Source of the DNA: a virus
DNA: 25,147 nt
Reading direction: 5' to 3' (one strand)
Virus record (IMG/VR): IMGVR_UViG_3300029448_000400
Location: 1-25,147 of that record
The notes under the pieces were generated by a model, which was given only the letters and a program-made list of their open reading frames with translations, did no database searches and had not been told where the DNA came from. Below, in pieces: positions 15,098-22,250 of this stretch. Position numbers and translations under genes: made by a program. Numbering within the stretch: the first letter of the stretch is position 1; the number at the start of each line of letters is the position of its first letter.

Positions 15098-16634
15098 ATT
15101 TAAGCAGATATTTGAAGGCAACAACAGCGCATACGGACAATTAATTTTAACTGGTGAAACTACCGACAAAGGTAAAGCAGTTGGCAAAGCGTTTATAAAA
15201 CGTGAACCAATACCGGATCAGTTATGGCAAGACCATCTTGATGGTAAGGACCCAGCACTTGGTGTTATACCTATTAATGAAGACAACAGTTGTCGTTGGG
15301 GTTGTATCGACGTTGATGAATATAACTTAGATCACAAAAAATTAGCGGCCTCTATTAAGTCCCATAAATTCCCACTGGTAATGTTTAGGTCAAAATCTGG
15401 TGGTGCACATTTGTTTTTGTTTACTACAGAATTTATTGCGGCATCATTAATGCAAACAAAACTAAAAGTTATGTCAGAAGCATTGGGTTTTGGTGGTAGT
15501 GAGATATTTCCAAAGCAAACTGAGATACTTGTAGAACGTGGCGACACTGGTAACTTTTTGAATTTACCCTATCACGGTGGTATGCGTGGATTAAGATATG
15601 CTTTTAATGAGGAGTGTGAAGCTATGAGTTTGGAGGATTTTTGTAAATTTTATGAAAATTTTGTACAAACAGAAGATCAAGTACATGAAATAAAAATAGA
15701 TAAAATACAAGTTAAACAAGAAGCTTTTAAAGATGGTCCGCCATGTTTAAATAAACTAGCTCAAGAAGGGTTTGGTGAAGGTTCACGTAATAATGGTTTA
15801 TTTAATATTGCTATGTATCATAAACAAGCTGATCCCGATAAATGGCAAGATGCTGTGATGATAAGTAATGCTGAATATTTTGATCCGCCTTTGCCTTATA
15901 AAGAGGTTAATGATTTAATTAAATCTATAGGCAAACGTGGTTATGATAAATATAGATGTAAAGACCAACCTATTTGTGGTGTATGTAATGCTGCTAAATG
16001 TAGAACAAAAAGATTTGGTGTAGGTTTTGACGAAGAACAAATGCCCTCTTTAGGTAATTTAACTAAAATTAATTCCTTTCCGCCTCAATGGTTTTTAACT
16101 GTAGGTGATCAAAACCAAGAAGGTAAACGTATAGAATTAAAAACAGAACAAATACACAACCCAAATTTATTTGCCATAGCCTTATTAGATCAAGCTAATA
16201 TTGTAGCACCTATATTAAAAGCAAAAGATTGGCGTGAAGTTTATTTAAAACCTTTGATGATGAACTTGCAGGAAATAAAACCTTTAGAGTCTTTAGATCC
16301 AACAGTGCAAATAGAAAACTATTTATATGAGTTTACTAGAAATCGTGCTGACGCTTTAACTATCGAAGATACCTTAGAGGGTATGCCTTTTACTGACGAA
16401 GAAAAAGGATGCACTTATTTTAAACTAGATGATTTTTATAGTTTTCTTAAAAAGAGTAATTGGGATCTAGATAAAACTAAAACAGCAAACCTAATAAAGC
16501 AAAATAAAAATATTTTTATAGAAGAGGATAGACCTACAATAAGAAACAGTCGTCCACGTCTTATAGTAATAAAAGCTATGCAAAAAATAAAAGCTAGTAC
16601 TAGTAAACAAAACTACGATGAGGTTCCGTTCTAA
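15090..16634 (+). CDS. DNA primase, archaeo-eukaryotic (AEP/TOTE-type) family
   Basis: The N-terminal half carries AEP marks: CIDVDEYNLD with metal-binding D74 and D76, RSKSGGAHLFLF with H107, and NFLNLPYH at 155-162, the order seen in TOTE-type primase domains. A Cys cluster C290-x5-C296-x2-C299-x4-C304 may bind zinc or an iron-sulphur cluster. The C-terminal region ends NYDEVPF, matching the tip of the predicted SSB. It likely makes primers for the family A polymerase. No helicase domain is fused; the adjacent SF1 helicase overlaps it by one base and is the likely partner. It overlaps the upstream small gene by eight bases; the SD-like AAGGAG at 15071 is a little far. Confidence 0.82.
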   Translation: MDRFKQIFEGNNSAYGQLILTGETTDKGKAVGKAFIKREPIPDQLWQDHLDGKDPALGVIPINEDNSCRWGCIDVDEYNLDHKKLAASIKSHKFPLVMFRSKSGGAHLFLFTTEFIAASLMQTKLKVMSEALGFGGSEIFPKQTEILVERGDTGNFLNLPYHGGMRGLRYAFNEECEAMSLEDFCKFYENFVQTEDQVHEIKIDKIQVKQEAFKDGPPCLNKLAQEGFGEGSRNNGLFNIAMYHKQADPDKWQDAVMISNAEYFDPPLPYKEVNDLIKSIGKRGYDKYRCKDQPICGVCNAAKCRTKRFGVGFDEEQMPSLGNLTKINSFPPQWFLTVGDQNQEGKRIELKTEQIHNPNLFAIALLDQANIVAPILKAKDWREVYLKPLMMNLQEIKPLESLDPTVQIENYLYEFTRNRADALTIEDTLEGMPFTDEEKGCTYFKLDDFYSFLKKSNWDLDKTKTANLIKQNKNIFIEEDRPTIRNSRPRLIVIKAMQKIKASTSKQNYDEVPF

Positions 16635-18199
16635 TGGAAGAAAGAAAAAAAGGTAAACCGGGTGGACCAAAAGAAGTAATATTAGGTCCACCAGGAACAG
16701 GTAAGACAACCAGGCTTTTAGATATAGTGGAACATTATTTACAAGAAGGTATTACTCCAGATCAAATAGGATATTTTTCTTATACTGTCAGAGCTGCGAC
16801 TGAAGCATCAACCAGGGCTATTAAACAGTTTTCAAACTATATAGAAAAAGATTTTAAAAGTTTTAGAACATTACATTCATTAGCTTTAGCTCACATGCCA
16901 AAGTATAGAAACCGTTTGATGCAACCAGCTGACTACAAAGACTTTGGTAAAAAATGTAATATTAATTTTAATAATGTAACACAAAGCGAAGAAGATGGTG
17001 TTTTAAAAACTAGTAATGAATATCTAAATTTAATTAATTTATCTGTTATTACTAAAAAAAGTATTATTGAAGTGATGCGTGATAGAAATTATAGGGAATC
17101 CAATATAATTCCTGATAGAGCTGAAAAAATACACAGTGAATTACAAGCATATAAAAAAGCAAAAGGTTTAATTGATTTTAATGATTTATTAATTAAGTTT
17201 GCTGAGCTAGACTATGAACACATACCAAGCTACGAAGTTTTAATTATAGATGAGGCGCAAGATCTTAGTACAATACAGTGGGACGTGGTGGCTAAATTAG
17301 TTCACAATTCTAGAAACTGTCATATTGCTGGTGATGATGACCAAGCTATTTATGTTTGGGCCGGAGCAAGTGTAGATTTATTTCGCAACTTAACAAAAAT
17401 ACCAGGTATAAAAGTAACAGAGTTAACGCAATCGTATAGGGTTCCGAAATTACATTATTACTTAGCGAAGAGAGTTATTGAACGTGATGCGGGAAGAATA
17501 CCAAAAAAATATTTGCCCGCGGACCGCGAAGGTGTAGTGGAACGACCTAGCACGATGTGGAATGTAGACATGAGGAGACCTGGTCATTGGTTGATTATAG
17601 CTAATGAACATAAATTTCTATTACAAGCAGAGGAAATGGTAAAACAAAAAGGTTTGCTTTATATATACCATAATAAAGGTGGTATATCAGATGTCATAAT
17701 TAAAATTATAGGTGTGTGGGAAAAATTTAGACAAGGTGGTATAGAATTAAAAGGCGAACAAGTAAAAGAAATATACAAATACATGGGTAAGAATGTAGCT
17801 CATGGTTACAAAAACGGCAAGAAATCACCTGACGATTTGGATACATATGATATAATTAAATGCATTGAAGGTTTTGGTTTATTAACTAAAGATAGTTGGG
17901 ACAAAGCTTTAATAGGTTTAAATGAAAGCGACATAGCTTATCTTAAAAGAATTCAATCTTCCGGTGGTGAAATAACAGGTGAAGCAACAGTAAGACTTTC
18001 TACTATATCATCTATTAAAGGGGCTGAGGCGGACAATGTTATTTTGTTTAGTGACATTGGTTATCCAACCTATGCTGCAATACACAAAGGTGATGAAGAA
18101 GCACATAGGAAATTTTATGTGGGTCTGACTAGATCAAAAAACTATTTAGCAATTGTAAAAGAAAATACAGGAGAAAGATCTTATGGCTACAAAATTTAA
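16634..18199 (+). CDS. UvrD/Rep-like superfamily 1 helicase (521 aa)
   Basis: The SF1A motifs are in order: Walker A GPPGTGKTT at 18-26, YTVRAATEA (motif Ia) near 50, FRTLHSLA near 78, DEAQD at 206-210, GDDDQAIYVWAGA at 233-245, TQSYRVP at 265-271, TISSIKGAEADNVIL, and RKFYVGLTRSKNYLAIV near the C-terminus. At 521 aa it is shorter than cellular UvrD (about 720), with reduced accessory domains, as usual in phages. It would be a 3'-5' DNA unwinding motor. With no DnaB-like helicase in the window, it is the likely replicative motor, though a recombination role is possible. The ATG overlaps the primase stop (TAATG), and its 3' end overlaps the DUF3310 gene by 17 bases. Confidence 0.9.
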   Translation: MEERKKGKPGGPKEVILGPPGTGKTTRLLDIVEHYLQEGITPDQIGYFSYTVRAATEASTRAIKQFSNYIEKDFKSFRTLHSLALAHMPKYRNRLMQPADYKDFGKKCNINFNNVTQSEEDGVLKTSNEYLNLINLSVITKKSIIEVMRDRNYRESNIIPDRAEKIHSELQAYKKAKGLIDFNDLLIKFAELDYEHIPSYEVLIIDEAQDLSTIQWDVVAKLVHNSRNCHIAGDDDQAIYVWAGASVDLFRNLTKIPGIKVTELTQSYRVPKLHYYLAKRVIERDAGRIPKKYLPADREGVVERPSTMWNVDMRRPGHWLIIANEHKFLLQAEEMVKQKGLLYIYHNKGGISDVIIKIIGVWEKFRQGGIELKGEQVKEIYKYMGKNVAHGYKNGKKSPDDLDTYDIIKCIEGFGLLTKDSWDKALIGLNESDIAYLKRIQSSGGEITGEATVRLSTISSIKGAEADNVILFSDIGYPTYAAIHKGDEEAHRKFYVGLTRSKNYLAIVKENTGERSYGYKI

Positions 18200-18428
18200 T
18201 AAAAAAACACACGATCCGGTAAACTATCCAGCACACTACAACAAAGGTGGAGTACAATGTATTGATGCTATTGCTTCTATGCAAGGTGATGGTTTTAAAT
18301 ATTATTTACAAGGTAGTGCGGTTAAATATATTTGGCGGCACGAACATAAAGGCAAACCCATTGAGGACCTAGACAAAGCAATTTGGTTCTTGAACAAACT
18401 CAAGGAGCAATACAATGAGAAAAAGTAA
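18183..18428 (+). CDS. DUF3310 family protein (81 aa)
   Basis: The start lies 17 bases inside the helicase gene with GGAGAAAG upstream. DPVNYPAHYNKGGVQCIDAI at residues 11-30 and YLQGSAVKYIWRHEHKG near 41-57, followed by EDLDKAIWFLNKL, are diagnostic for DUF3310. This domain is widespread in phages and has been linked to the T7 gp1.7 nucleotide-kinase type; whether this short form has kinase activity is not known. It overlaps the DNA polymerase start, consistent with a dNTP-supply or replication-linked role. Confidence 0.9.
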   Translation: MATKFNKKTHDPVNYPAHYNKGGVQCIDAIASMQGDGFKYYLQGSAVKYIWRHEHKGKPIEDLDKAIWFLNKLKEQYNEKK

Positions 18429-20277
18429 ATATCAACAACCTAAATTTTGGCCACCAACAGAGTGGCTACAGCCCCAATTAAAACCATTACAAAATTATAA
18501 AACTATAGCTATTGACTTAGAGACCAGGGATCCTGGTTTAATTAGTATGGGCTCAGGATCAGTGCGTGGCGACGGAGAGATTGTTGGTTTTGCTGTTGCG
18601 GTTGAAGGTTGGCAAGGTTATTTTCCAATAGCTCATGAAAACGGTGGTAATTTAGACAAGACTATAGTTACAGAATACATACAAGAAATTTTATCTACAC
18701 CTGCGGATAAAATATTTCACAATGCCATGTATGATGTTTGTTGGTTACGATCAATGGGCTTTACAATTAACGGCCGTATTTATGATACCATGATAGCAGC
18801 ATCTTTAATTAATGAAAATAGGTTTAGTTACACCCTAGATTCTATTTCTAGAGAATATGTAGGTCTTGGTAAGAATGAGAAAGTTTTACAAGAAGCAGCT
18901 AAACTGTCAGGAGTAAACCCTAAATCTGAGATGTGGCGTTTGCCAGCGCCAATGGTCGGTGAGTATGCAGAACGTGACGCAGAAGTAACTTTAAAACTGT
19001 GGGACGTTTTAAAACATCAAATTACAGAACAAGATTTATGGCAAATATTTAATACAGAAACTGATTTGTTTCCATGTTTAGTTGACATGAAATTTAAAGG
19101 CGTAAAAGTTGATGTTGAGAAAGCCTTTTTATTAAAAAAGAAATTTGCTAGTCAAGAAAAGAAAATATTAAAAGCAATTAAAGATGAGTCTAATGTTGAC
19201 GTAGATATTTGGGCCGGCGCTACCATTGCTAAAGCTTTTGATAAACTAAAAATTAAATATAATCGCACGGAAAAAGGCACCCCAAGTTTTACCAAAAATT
19301 TTCTGGCAACACACACACATCCGTTGGCACAACAAATTGTGCAAGCTAGAGAGTTAAACAAGGCACACACAACTTTTATTGATTCGATAATAAAGCATGA
19401 ACATAACGGCAGGATTCATGCTGACATCAACCAGATCCGGTCGGACGACGGGGGGACTGTAACCGGTCGTTTTAGTTATAGTAACCCCAACCTACAGCAG
19501 ATACCAGCACGCAACAAGGATATCGGACCGTTGATTCGTGGATTATTTATTCCGGAAGAGGGAGCTAAGTGGGGTTGCTTTGACTACTCGCAACAAGAAC
19601 CGCGGATTTTAGTACACTTTGCAGAAGTAATGAAGATGGAAGGACTAGAAACAATTATTAATTCTTATCACGAAGGTGATGCTGATTTTCATCAAATGAT
19701 TGCAGACATGGCTGGGATTGATCGTAAACAAGCCAAGATAATTAATCTTGGTATTATGTACGGCATGGGTAAAAATAAACTTATGGGCGAGCTAGGTTTG
19801 ATGGTTGAGGAAGCTGAACAGTTATTAAAAACCTATCATCAAAGAACACCGTTTGTAAAAATGTTATCTGATGCAGCGACACGCAGAGCAGAAGACAGAG
19901 GTAAAATAAGAACTATTGGCGGTCGGTTGTGTCATTTTGATATGTGGGAGTCGTATGAGTTTGGGGTCAATAAACCATTAAGTTTTGATGATGCTAAAGC
20001 ACAATACGGGTTAGGTATGATGAAACGTGCGTTTACCTACAAAGCATTAAACAAACTAATACAAGGTAGTGCAGCGGACATGACTAAGATTGCAATGGTA
20101 GAACTATACAAAGAAAACTTTGTGCCACATATACAGATACACGACGAACTAGATTTTTCTGTCTACGACAAAAAACAAATTCAGCAAATTACAGAAATTA
20201 TGGAGCAGGCAAAAACATTAGCGGTGCCTAATAAAATTGATTATGAAGAGGGCAAAAATTGGGGCGACATAAAATAA
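18415..20277 (+). CDS. polA: Family A DNA polymerase with 3'-5' exonuclease
   Basis: The exonuclease domain has D34/E36 (IDLETRD), HNAMYD with D107, and YAERD with Y184 and D188, so proof-reading should be intact. The polymerase has VTGRFSYSNPNLQQIP at 349-364, motif A FDYSQQEPR (D390), the O helix RKQAKIINLGIMYG (R437, K441, Y449), and motif C HDELD (D577). The usual DYSQIELR is changed to DYSQQEPR, a variant common in marine phages. Leu445 lines up with E. coli Phe762. There is no 5' nuclease domain, as expected for phage enzymes. The start overlaps the DUF3310 gene by 14 bases, and the stop overlaps the nuclease ATG (TAATG). Confidence 0.95.
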   Translation: MRKSKYQQPKFWPPTEWLQPQLKPLQNYKTIAIDLETRDPGLISMGSGSVRGDGEIVGFAVAVEGWQGYFPIAHENGGNLDKTIVTEYIQEILSTPADKIFHNAMYDVCWLRSMGFTINGRIYDTMIAASLINENRFSYTLDSISREYVGLGKNEKVLQEAAKLSGVNPKSEMWRLPAPMVGEYAERDAEVTLKLWDVLKHQITEQDLWQIFNTETDLFPCLVDMKFKGVKVDVEKAFLLKKKFASQEKKILKAIKDESNVDVDIWAGATIAKAFDKLKIKYNRTEKGTPSFTKNFLATHTHPLAQQIVQARELNKAHTTFIDSIIKHEHNGRIHADINQIRSDDGGTVTGRFSYSNPNLQQIPARNKDIGPLIRGLFIPEEGAKWGCFDYSQQEPRILVHFAEVMKMEGLETIINSYHEGDADFHQMIADMAGIDRKQAKIINLGIMYGMGKNKLMGELGLMVEEAEQLLKTYHQRTPFVKMLSDAATRRAEDRGKIRTIGGRLCHFDMWESYEFGVNKPLSFDDAKAQYGLGMMKRAFTYKALNKLIQGSAADMTKIAMVELYKENFVPHIQIHDELDFSVYDKKQIQQITEIMEQAKTLAVPNKIDYEEGKNWGDIK

Positions 20278-20543
20278 TGGAACCAAGCAAACAACAAAAA
20301 GGTATTCGTGCTGAACTGTTGGCGGCTGTTGATTTTCTAGGAGAGCCCAATACACATGTCTATTACGATTTAGGTGGTAAGGGTCCGGTAGACCTTATTG
20401 TCGTGAATAGTGCTACGGGGACCGTGGATTTATATGATGTCAAGATGAAAAGTTATCGAATGCAAAAAGGTAAAATGACTATGATAAATAGAACCAAAAA
20501 TAAATCAGCAAAAAATTTAGATGTTAAAGTATTGTATATATAA
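20277..20543 (+). CDS. Small PD-(D/E)XK nuclease, resolvase-like (88 aa)
   Basis: ATG 20277 overlaps the polymerase stop; the longer frame from 20259 lies wholly inside polA. The fold signature is readable: QQKGIRAELLAAVDFL with E13, then GPVDLIVVN with D39, and TVDLYDVKMKS with D54 and K56, giving E-(x)-D-(x)-DxK around a beta hairpin. The whole protein is barely the core of the fold, similar to small Holliday-junction-resolvase-like or VRR-NUC-type nucleases. Placed at the end of the replication operon it may cut branched DNA or flaps before packaging. The exact subfamily cannot be set by eye. Confidence 0.65.
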   Translation: MEPSKQQKGIRAELLAAVDFLGEPNTHVYYDLGGKGPVDLIVVNSATGTVDLYDVKMKSYRMQKGKMTMINRTKNKSAKNLDVKVLYI

Positions 20544-20575
20544 TGCCGGGTGTAGAAAGGTTAGAACACCCGGCA
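20544..20575. terminator. Hairpin closing the replication operon
   Basis: TGCCGGGTGT (20544-20553) and ACACCCGGCA (20566-20575) are exact inverted copies with a 12-base loop, extended to 11 bp by an A-T pair. It begins directly after the nuclease stop. It lacks an immediate T-run, the next T-rich stretch being 16 bases later, so termination may be partial or need another factor. The new promoter begins about 45 bases further on, which supports an operon boundary here. Confidence 0.55.
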
Positions 20576-20619
20576 TATGAAGGTGAGAAGATTATTTTAA
20601 AATATATTATTATAAATAC

Positions 20620-20649
20620 TTGTCAAATAAAATAAAATGACTATATTAT
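20620..20649 (+). promoter_or_regulatory. sigma70-like promoter for the ribbon-helix-helix gene unit
   Basis: TTGTCA at 20620-20625 (one mismatch) is followed by TATATT (20642-20647, spacer 16) or TATTAT (20644-20649, spacer 18), each with one mismatch. The DNA before it is extremely AT-rich. An imperfect operator-like pair ACTAT-N8-ATAGT (20640-20644 and 20653-20657) straddles the -10. A clear AAGGAG then leads to the ATG at 20683. Confidence 0.5.
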
Positions 20650-20682
20650 CCCATAGTATAACACAAACAAGGAGAAAAAAAA

Positions 20683-20850
20683 ATGCCAGATACAAGTAGA
20701 TTTAAATCAGTTTCTGTGTCGACAAGCACACATAAACAATTGGAATCGTTGGCTAAATCACGATTTGAAGTGCCGGTCAGTATTCAGAAGGTAATAGAGT
20801 TTCTATTATCTAAAGAACTTAAAAGCAAAAAACGTGCCAAAGCTAGTTGA
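20683..20850 (+). CDS. Ribbon-helix-helix (Arc/MetJ/CopG-like) DNA-binding protein (55 aa)
   Basis: AAGGAG at 20669-20674 lies eight bases before the ATG. The protein starts MPDTSRFKSVSVSTSTHKQL: the strand KSVSVS would be the DNA-contacting ribbon, helix A runs through THKQLESLAKSR and helix B through SIQKVIEFLLSKEL, ending in a basic tail. The length and the strand-helix-helix order match the smallest Arc/CopG-type repressors, which bind as dimers to tandem or inverted operators. It is the first gene behind its own promoter, and a box shared with the divergent early promoter lies at 20648-20659. Autoregulation and control of the early switch are inferred. Its 3' end overlaps the next gene by 17 bases. 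Confidence 0.65.
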   Translation: MPDTSRFKSVSVSTSTHKQLESLAKSRFEVPVSIQKVIEFLLSKELKSKKRAKAS

Positions 20851-21100
20851 GACAATTTGCCCACGCTGTGACGGCAACGGCTATATTCGCATATTACCAG
20901 TAGTTGCTGGGGTGTTTGACAAAACCACTGAAATGGATTGTCCGATGTGCGAGGAAGAGTTTATGCACATGGGTATGAAAGTTACAACACATAACGGCTA
21001 CGTTATGTTACCCATAGAACAGACACGACTAAATATTGAAGGTGGTCGTGAATCAAAAATAAAATGGTCAAGGGAAACCTTGCCAGAGGTAGGTAAATAA
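20834..21100 (+). CDS. Small DnaJ-like zinc-finger protein (88 aa)
   Basis: The only start before the first cysteine is GTG at 20834, inside the preceding gene. CPRCDGNGYI near residues 9-18 is a CxxCxGxG knuckle as in DnaJ zinc fingers, and CPMC at about 36-39 gives the second half, so one zinc site is likely. The remaining sequence (MKVTTHNGYVMLP ... RETLPEVGK) shows no known domain. Small proteins with single DnaJ-type knuckles are common in phages; function unknown. It may be translated by coupling from the ribbon-helix-helix gene. Confidence 0.65.
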   Translation: MPKLVETICPRCDGNGYIRILPVVAGVFDKTTEMDCPMCEEEFMHMGMKVTTHNGYVMLPIEQTRLNIEGGRESKIKWSRETLPEVGK

Positions 21101-21128
21101 TGCCATTAGACCCGGAGGACGAATACGG

Positions 21129-21299
21129 ATGGTAGCATCATTAAGAATAAGACGCATTAACAACTGCAGAGATATGTTGACTAAAGTAAGTTGTCCACGC
21201 ATGCGGTTGATGTGGAAAATGAATTACGAAAAACTGTTAAAAAAATATTGGGAGCAAGAAGGTGAAAGAATACTTAACGCCGCTGGGCAAGTACACTAA
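21129..21299 (+). CDS. Small basic hypothetical protein (56 aa)
   Basis: GGAGG at 21114-21118 precedes the ATG by ten bases, a strong site that sits inside an 11-codon mini-frame (21100-21135) opened by the TAATG of the previous gene. The product begins MVASLRIRRINNCRDMLTK, is Arg/Lys-rich with two Cys and several Met, and ends NAAGQVH. The middle (RLMWKMNYEKLLKKYWEQEGE) is probably helical. No family recognised. It overlaps the next gene by 38 bases, in a different frame. Confidence 0.55.
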   Translation: MVASLRIRRINNCRDMLTKVSCPRMRLMWKMNYEKLLKKYWEQEGERILNAAGQVH

Positions 21300-21483
21300 T
21301 CTAGTCTTGTTACTATTAATACTGCATTTCTGCATAACAGTTATGGTTGTAAATTTTAGATATATTGATAAACTAAACACCACAATAGAAACAATGTGGC
21401 ACGAGATAGAGCAGGTGAAGGAGACTAATATAAGCTTATTCCAATTTATCGAGGAACACGGAGATGACATTACAGGACGATAA
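21262..21483 (+). CDS. Single-TM small membrane protein (73 aa)
   Basis: Starts with GTG behind GGGAGCAAGAAG. Residues about 13-31 are strongly hydrophobic (NLVLLLLILHFCITVMVVN), giving one membrane segment, followed by a charged helical tail (KLNTTIETMWHEIEQVKETN). No lipobox or signal-cleavage site is obvious, so an inner-membrane anchor with a soluble C-terminal helix is likely. It could be a host-membrane-targeting early protein or an anchor for replication. It is far from the lysis cassette, so a spanin role is less likely. Overlaps both neighbours. Confidence 0.6.
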   Translation: MKEYLTPLGKYTNLVLLLLILHFCITVMVVNFRYIDKLNTTIETMWHEIEQVKETNISLFQFIEEHGDDITGR

Positions 21484-21862
21484 AATTATGCGACATAAGA
21501 TTCCGGATCGGATGATGAGTACAACTTTCACTTTACCGATAGATAATCGTAAAGTGGTAGGAATTGTAAATTACGTTGCCGATGATAATGGTATTACGCC
21601 GTTAGCCCTGTGGGTTAAAATTAAGCCAACGGATTCCTATATAGATAGAGAGCTACGTGCAAGTGGTAAACTCATATCAAGATGTTTGCAGCACGGCGAA
21701 GATTTAAAAGACTTGGCAGAAACGCTAAGTCAAGATAATATTATTGGACAAATGGTTCACTACTTTCAAAAGAATGTAGAAGATATAATTATGGGTAACC
21801 AGCCCGACAAAAAACAACGTATGTTATCGACCGATCCGTATGTGTCGATGATGAAGGAATAA
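21464..21862 (+). CDS. TSCPD-domain-like protein, ribonucleotide-reductase related (132 aa)
   Basis: The ATG lies 20 bases inside the membrane-protein gene, behind GAGGAACACGGAG. The segment from about residue 18 (MSTTFTLPIDNRKVVGIVNY) through LWVKIKPTDSYIDRELRASG and LISRCLQHGEDLKDLAETLS resembles the TSCPD domain found at the C-terminus of class II ribonucleotide reductases: strand-rich start, then two helices with a GxxLxDLAExL-type stretch. Here it stands alone, with no reductase catalytic domain in the window and only one cysteine. It may modulate the host reductase or phage nucleotide supply; this is inference. Assignment is by pattern only. Confidence 0.5.
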   Translation: MTLQDDKIMRHKIPDRMMSTTFTLPIDNRKVVGIVNYVADDNGITPLALWVKIKPTDSYIDRELRASGKLISRCLQHGEDLKDLAETLSQDNIIGQMVHYFQKNVEDIIMGNQPDKKQRMLSTDPYVSMMKE

Positions 21863-21864
21863 AT

Positions 21865-21993
21865 ATGGCGCATCCAAGTGGTAGAGCAAAAACTGGATCT
21901 AAAAGTAAAATTGCTGCAACGTCAGCGGCACACAAATCACACACAAAAAAATTAAAACGTGGTGGTAAAGTTAAAAAAGGCAAGAAAAAATAA
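21865..21993 (+). CDS. Tiny Lys-rich protein (42 aa)
   Basis: Starts two bases after the previous stop and ends by overlapping the next ATG (TAATG). It begins MAHPSGRAKTGSKSK, contains two His-rich positions (AAHKSHTKK) and ends KRGGKVKKGKKK. There are no acidic residues at all. It is probably unstructured and DNA- or RNA-binding. The ending carries the same GG[KR]-basic motif as the small proteins at 24237-25130 and the larger virion proteins. Confidence 0.6.
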   Translation: MAHPSGRAKTGSKSKIAATSAAHKSHTKKLKRGGKVKKGKKK

Positions 21994-22250
21994 TGGATAC
22001 TGAAGAATTAGAAATATTATGGATTCCTGAGGGGGAAACTAAACATGTGTTTGTAGAGAGCACGCCGGACGGTGATAATATACCGGTGGACTTACCAGCA
22101 AGCACGGTGGATAGATTGTGTAAAAAGAAATTTGGTCACACTAACTGGGCTCGTATGGGTGCAGTGATGCCAGAAGAGTTACACCACAACCCTCATGAAA
22201 TAGACTACCTAGAAGGTATTGTTTATTTCAAGAATCCGAGAATGGTGTGA
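21993..22250 (+). CDS. Hypothetical protein (85 aa)
   Basis: The start is TAATG-coupled to the Lys-rich gene. The protein is acidic and begins MDTEELEILWIPEGETKHVF, with a segment VDLPASTVDRLCKKKFGHTNW in the middle and a His/Glu-rich part (EELHHNPHEIDY). No motif is recognised. Its stop overlaps the GTG start of the exonuclease (GTGA), so it may be an accessory factor for that enzyme; this is only positional. Confidence 0.65.
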   Translation: MDTEELEILWIPEGETKHVFVESTPDGDNIPVDLPASTVDRLCKKKFGHTNWARMGAVMPEELHHNPHEIDYLEGIVYFKNPRMV

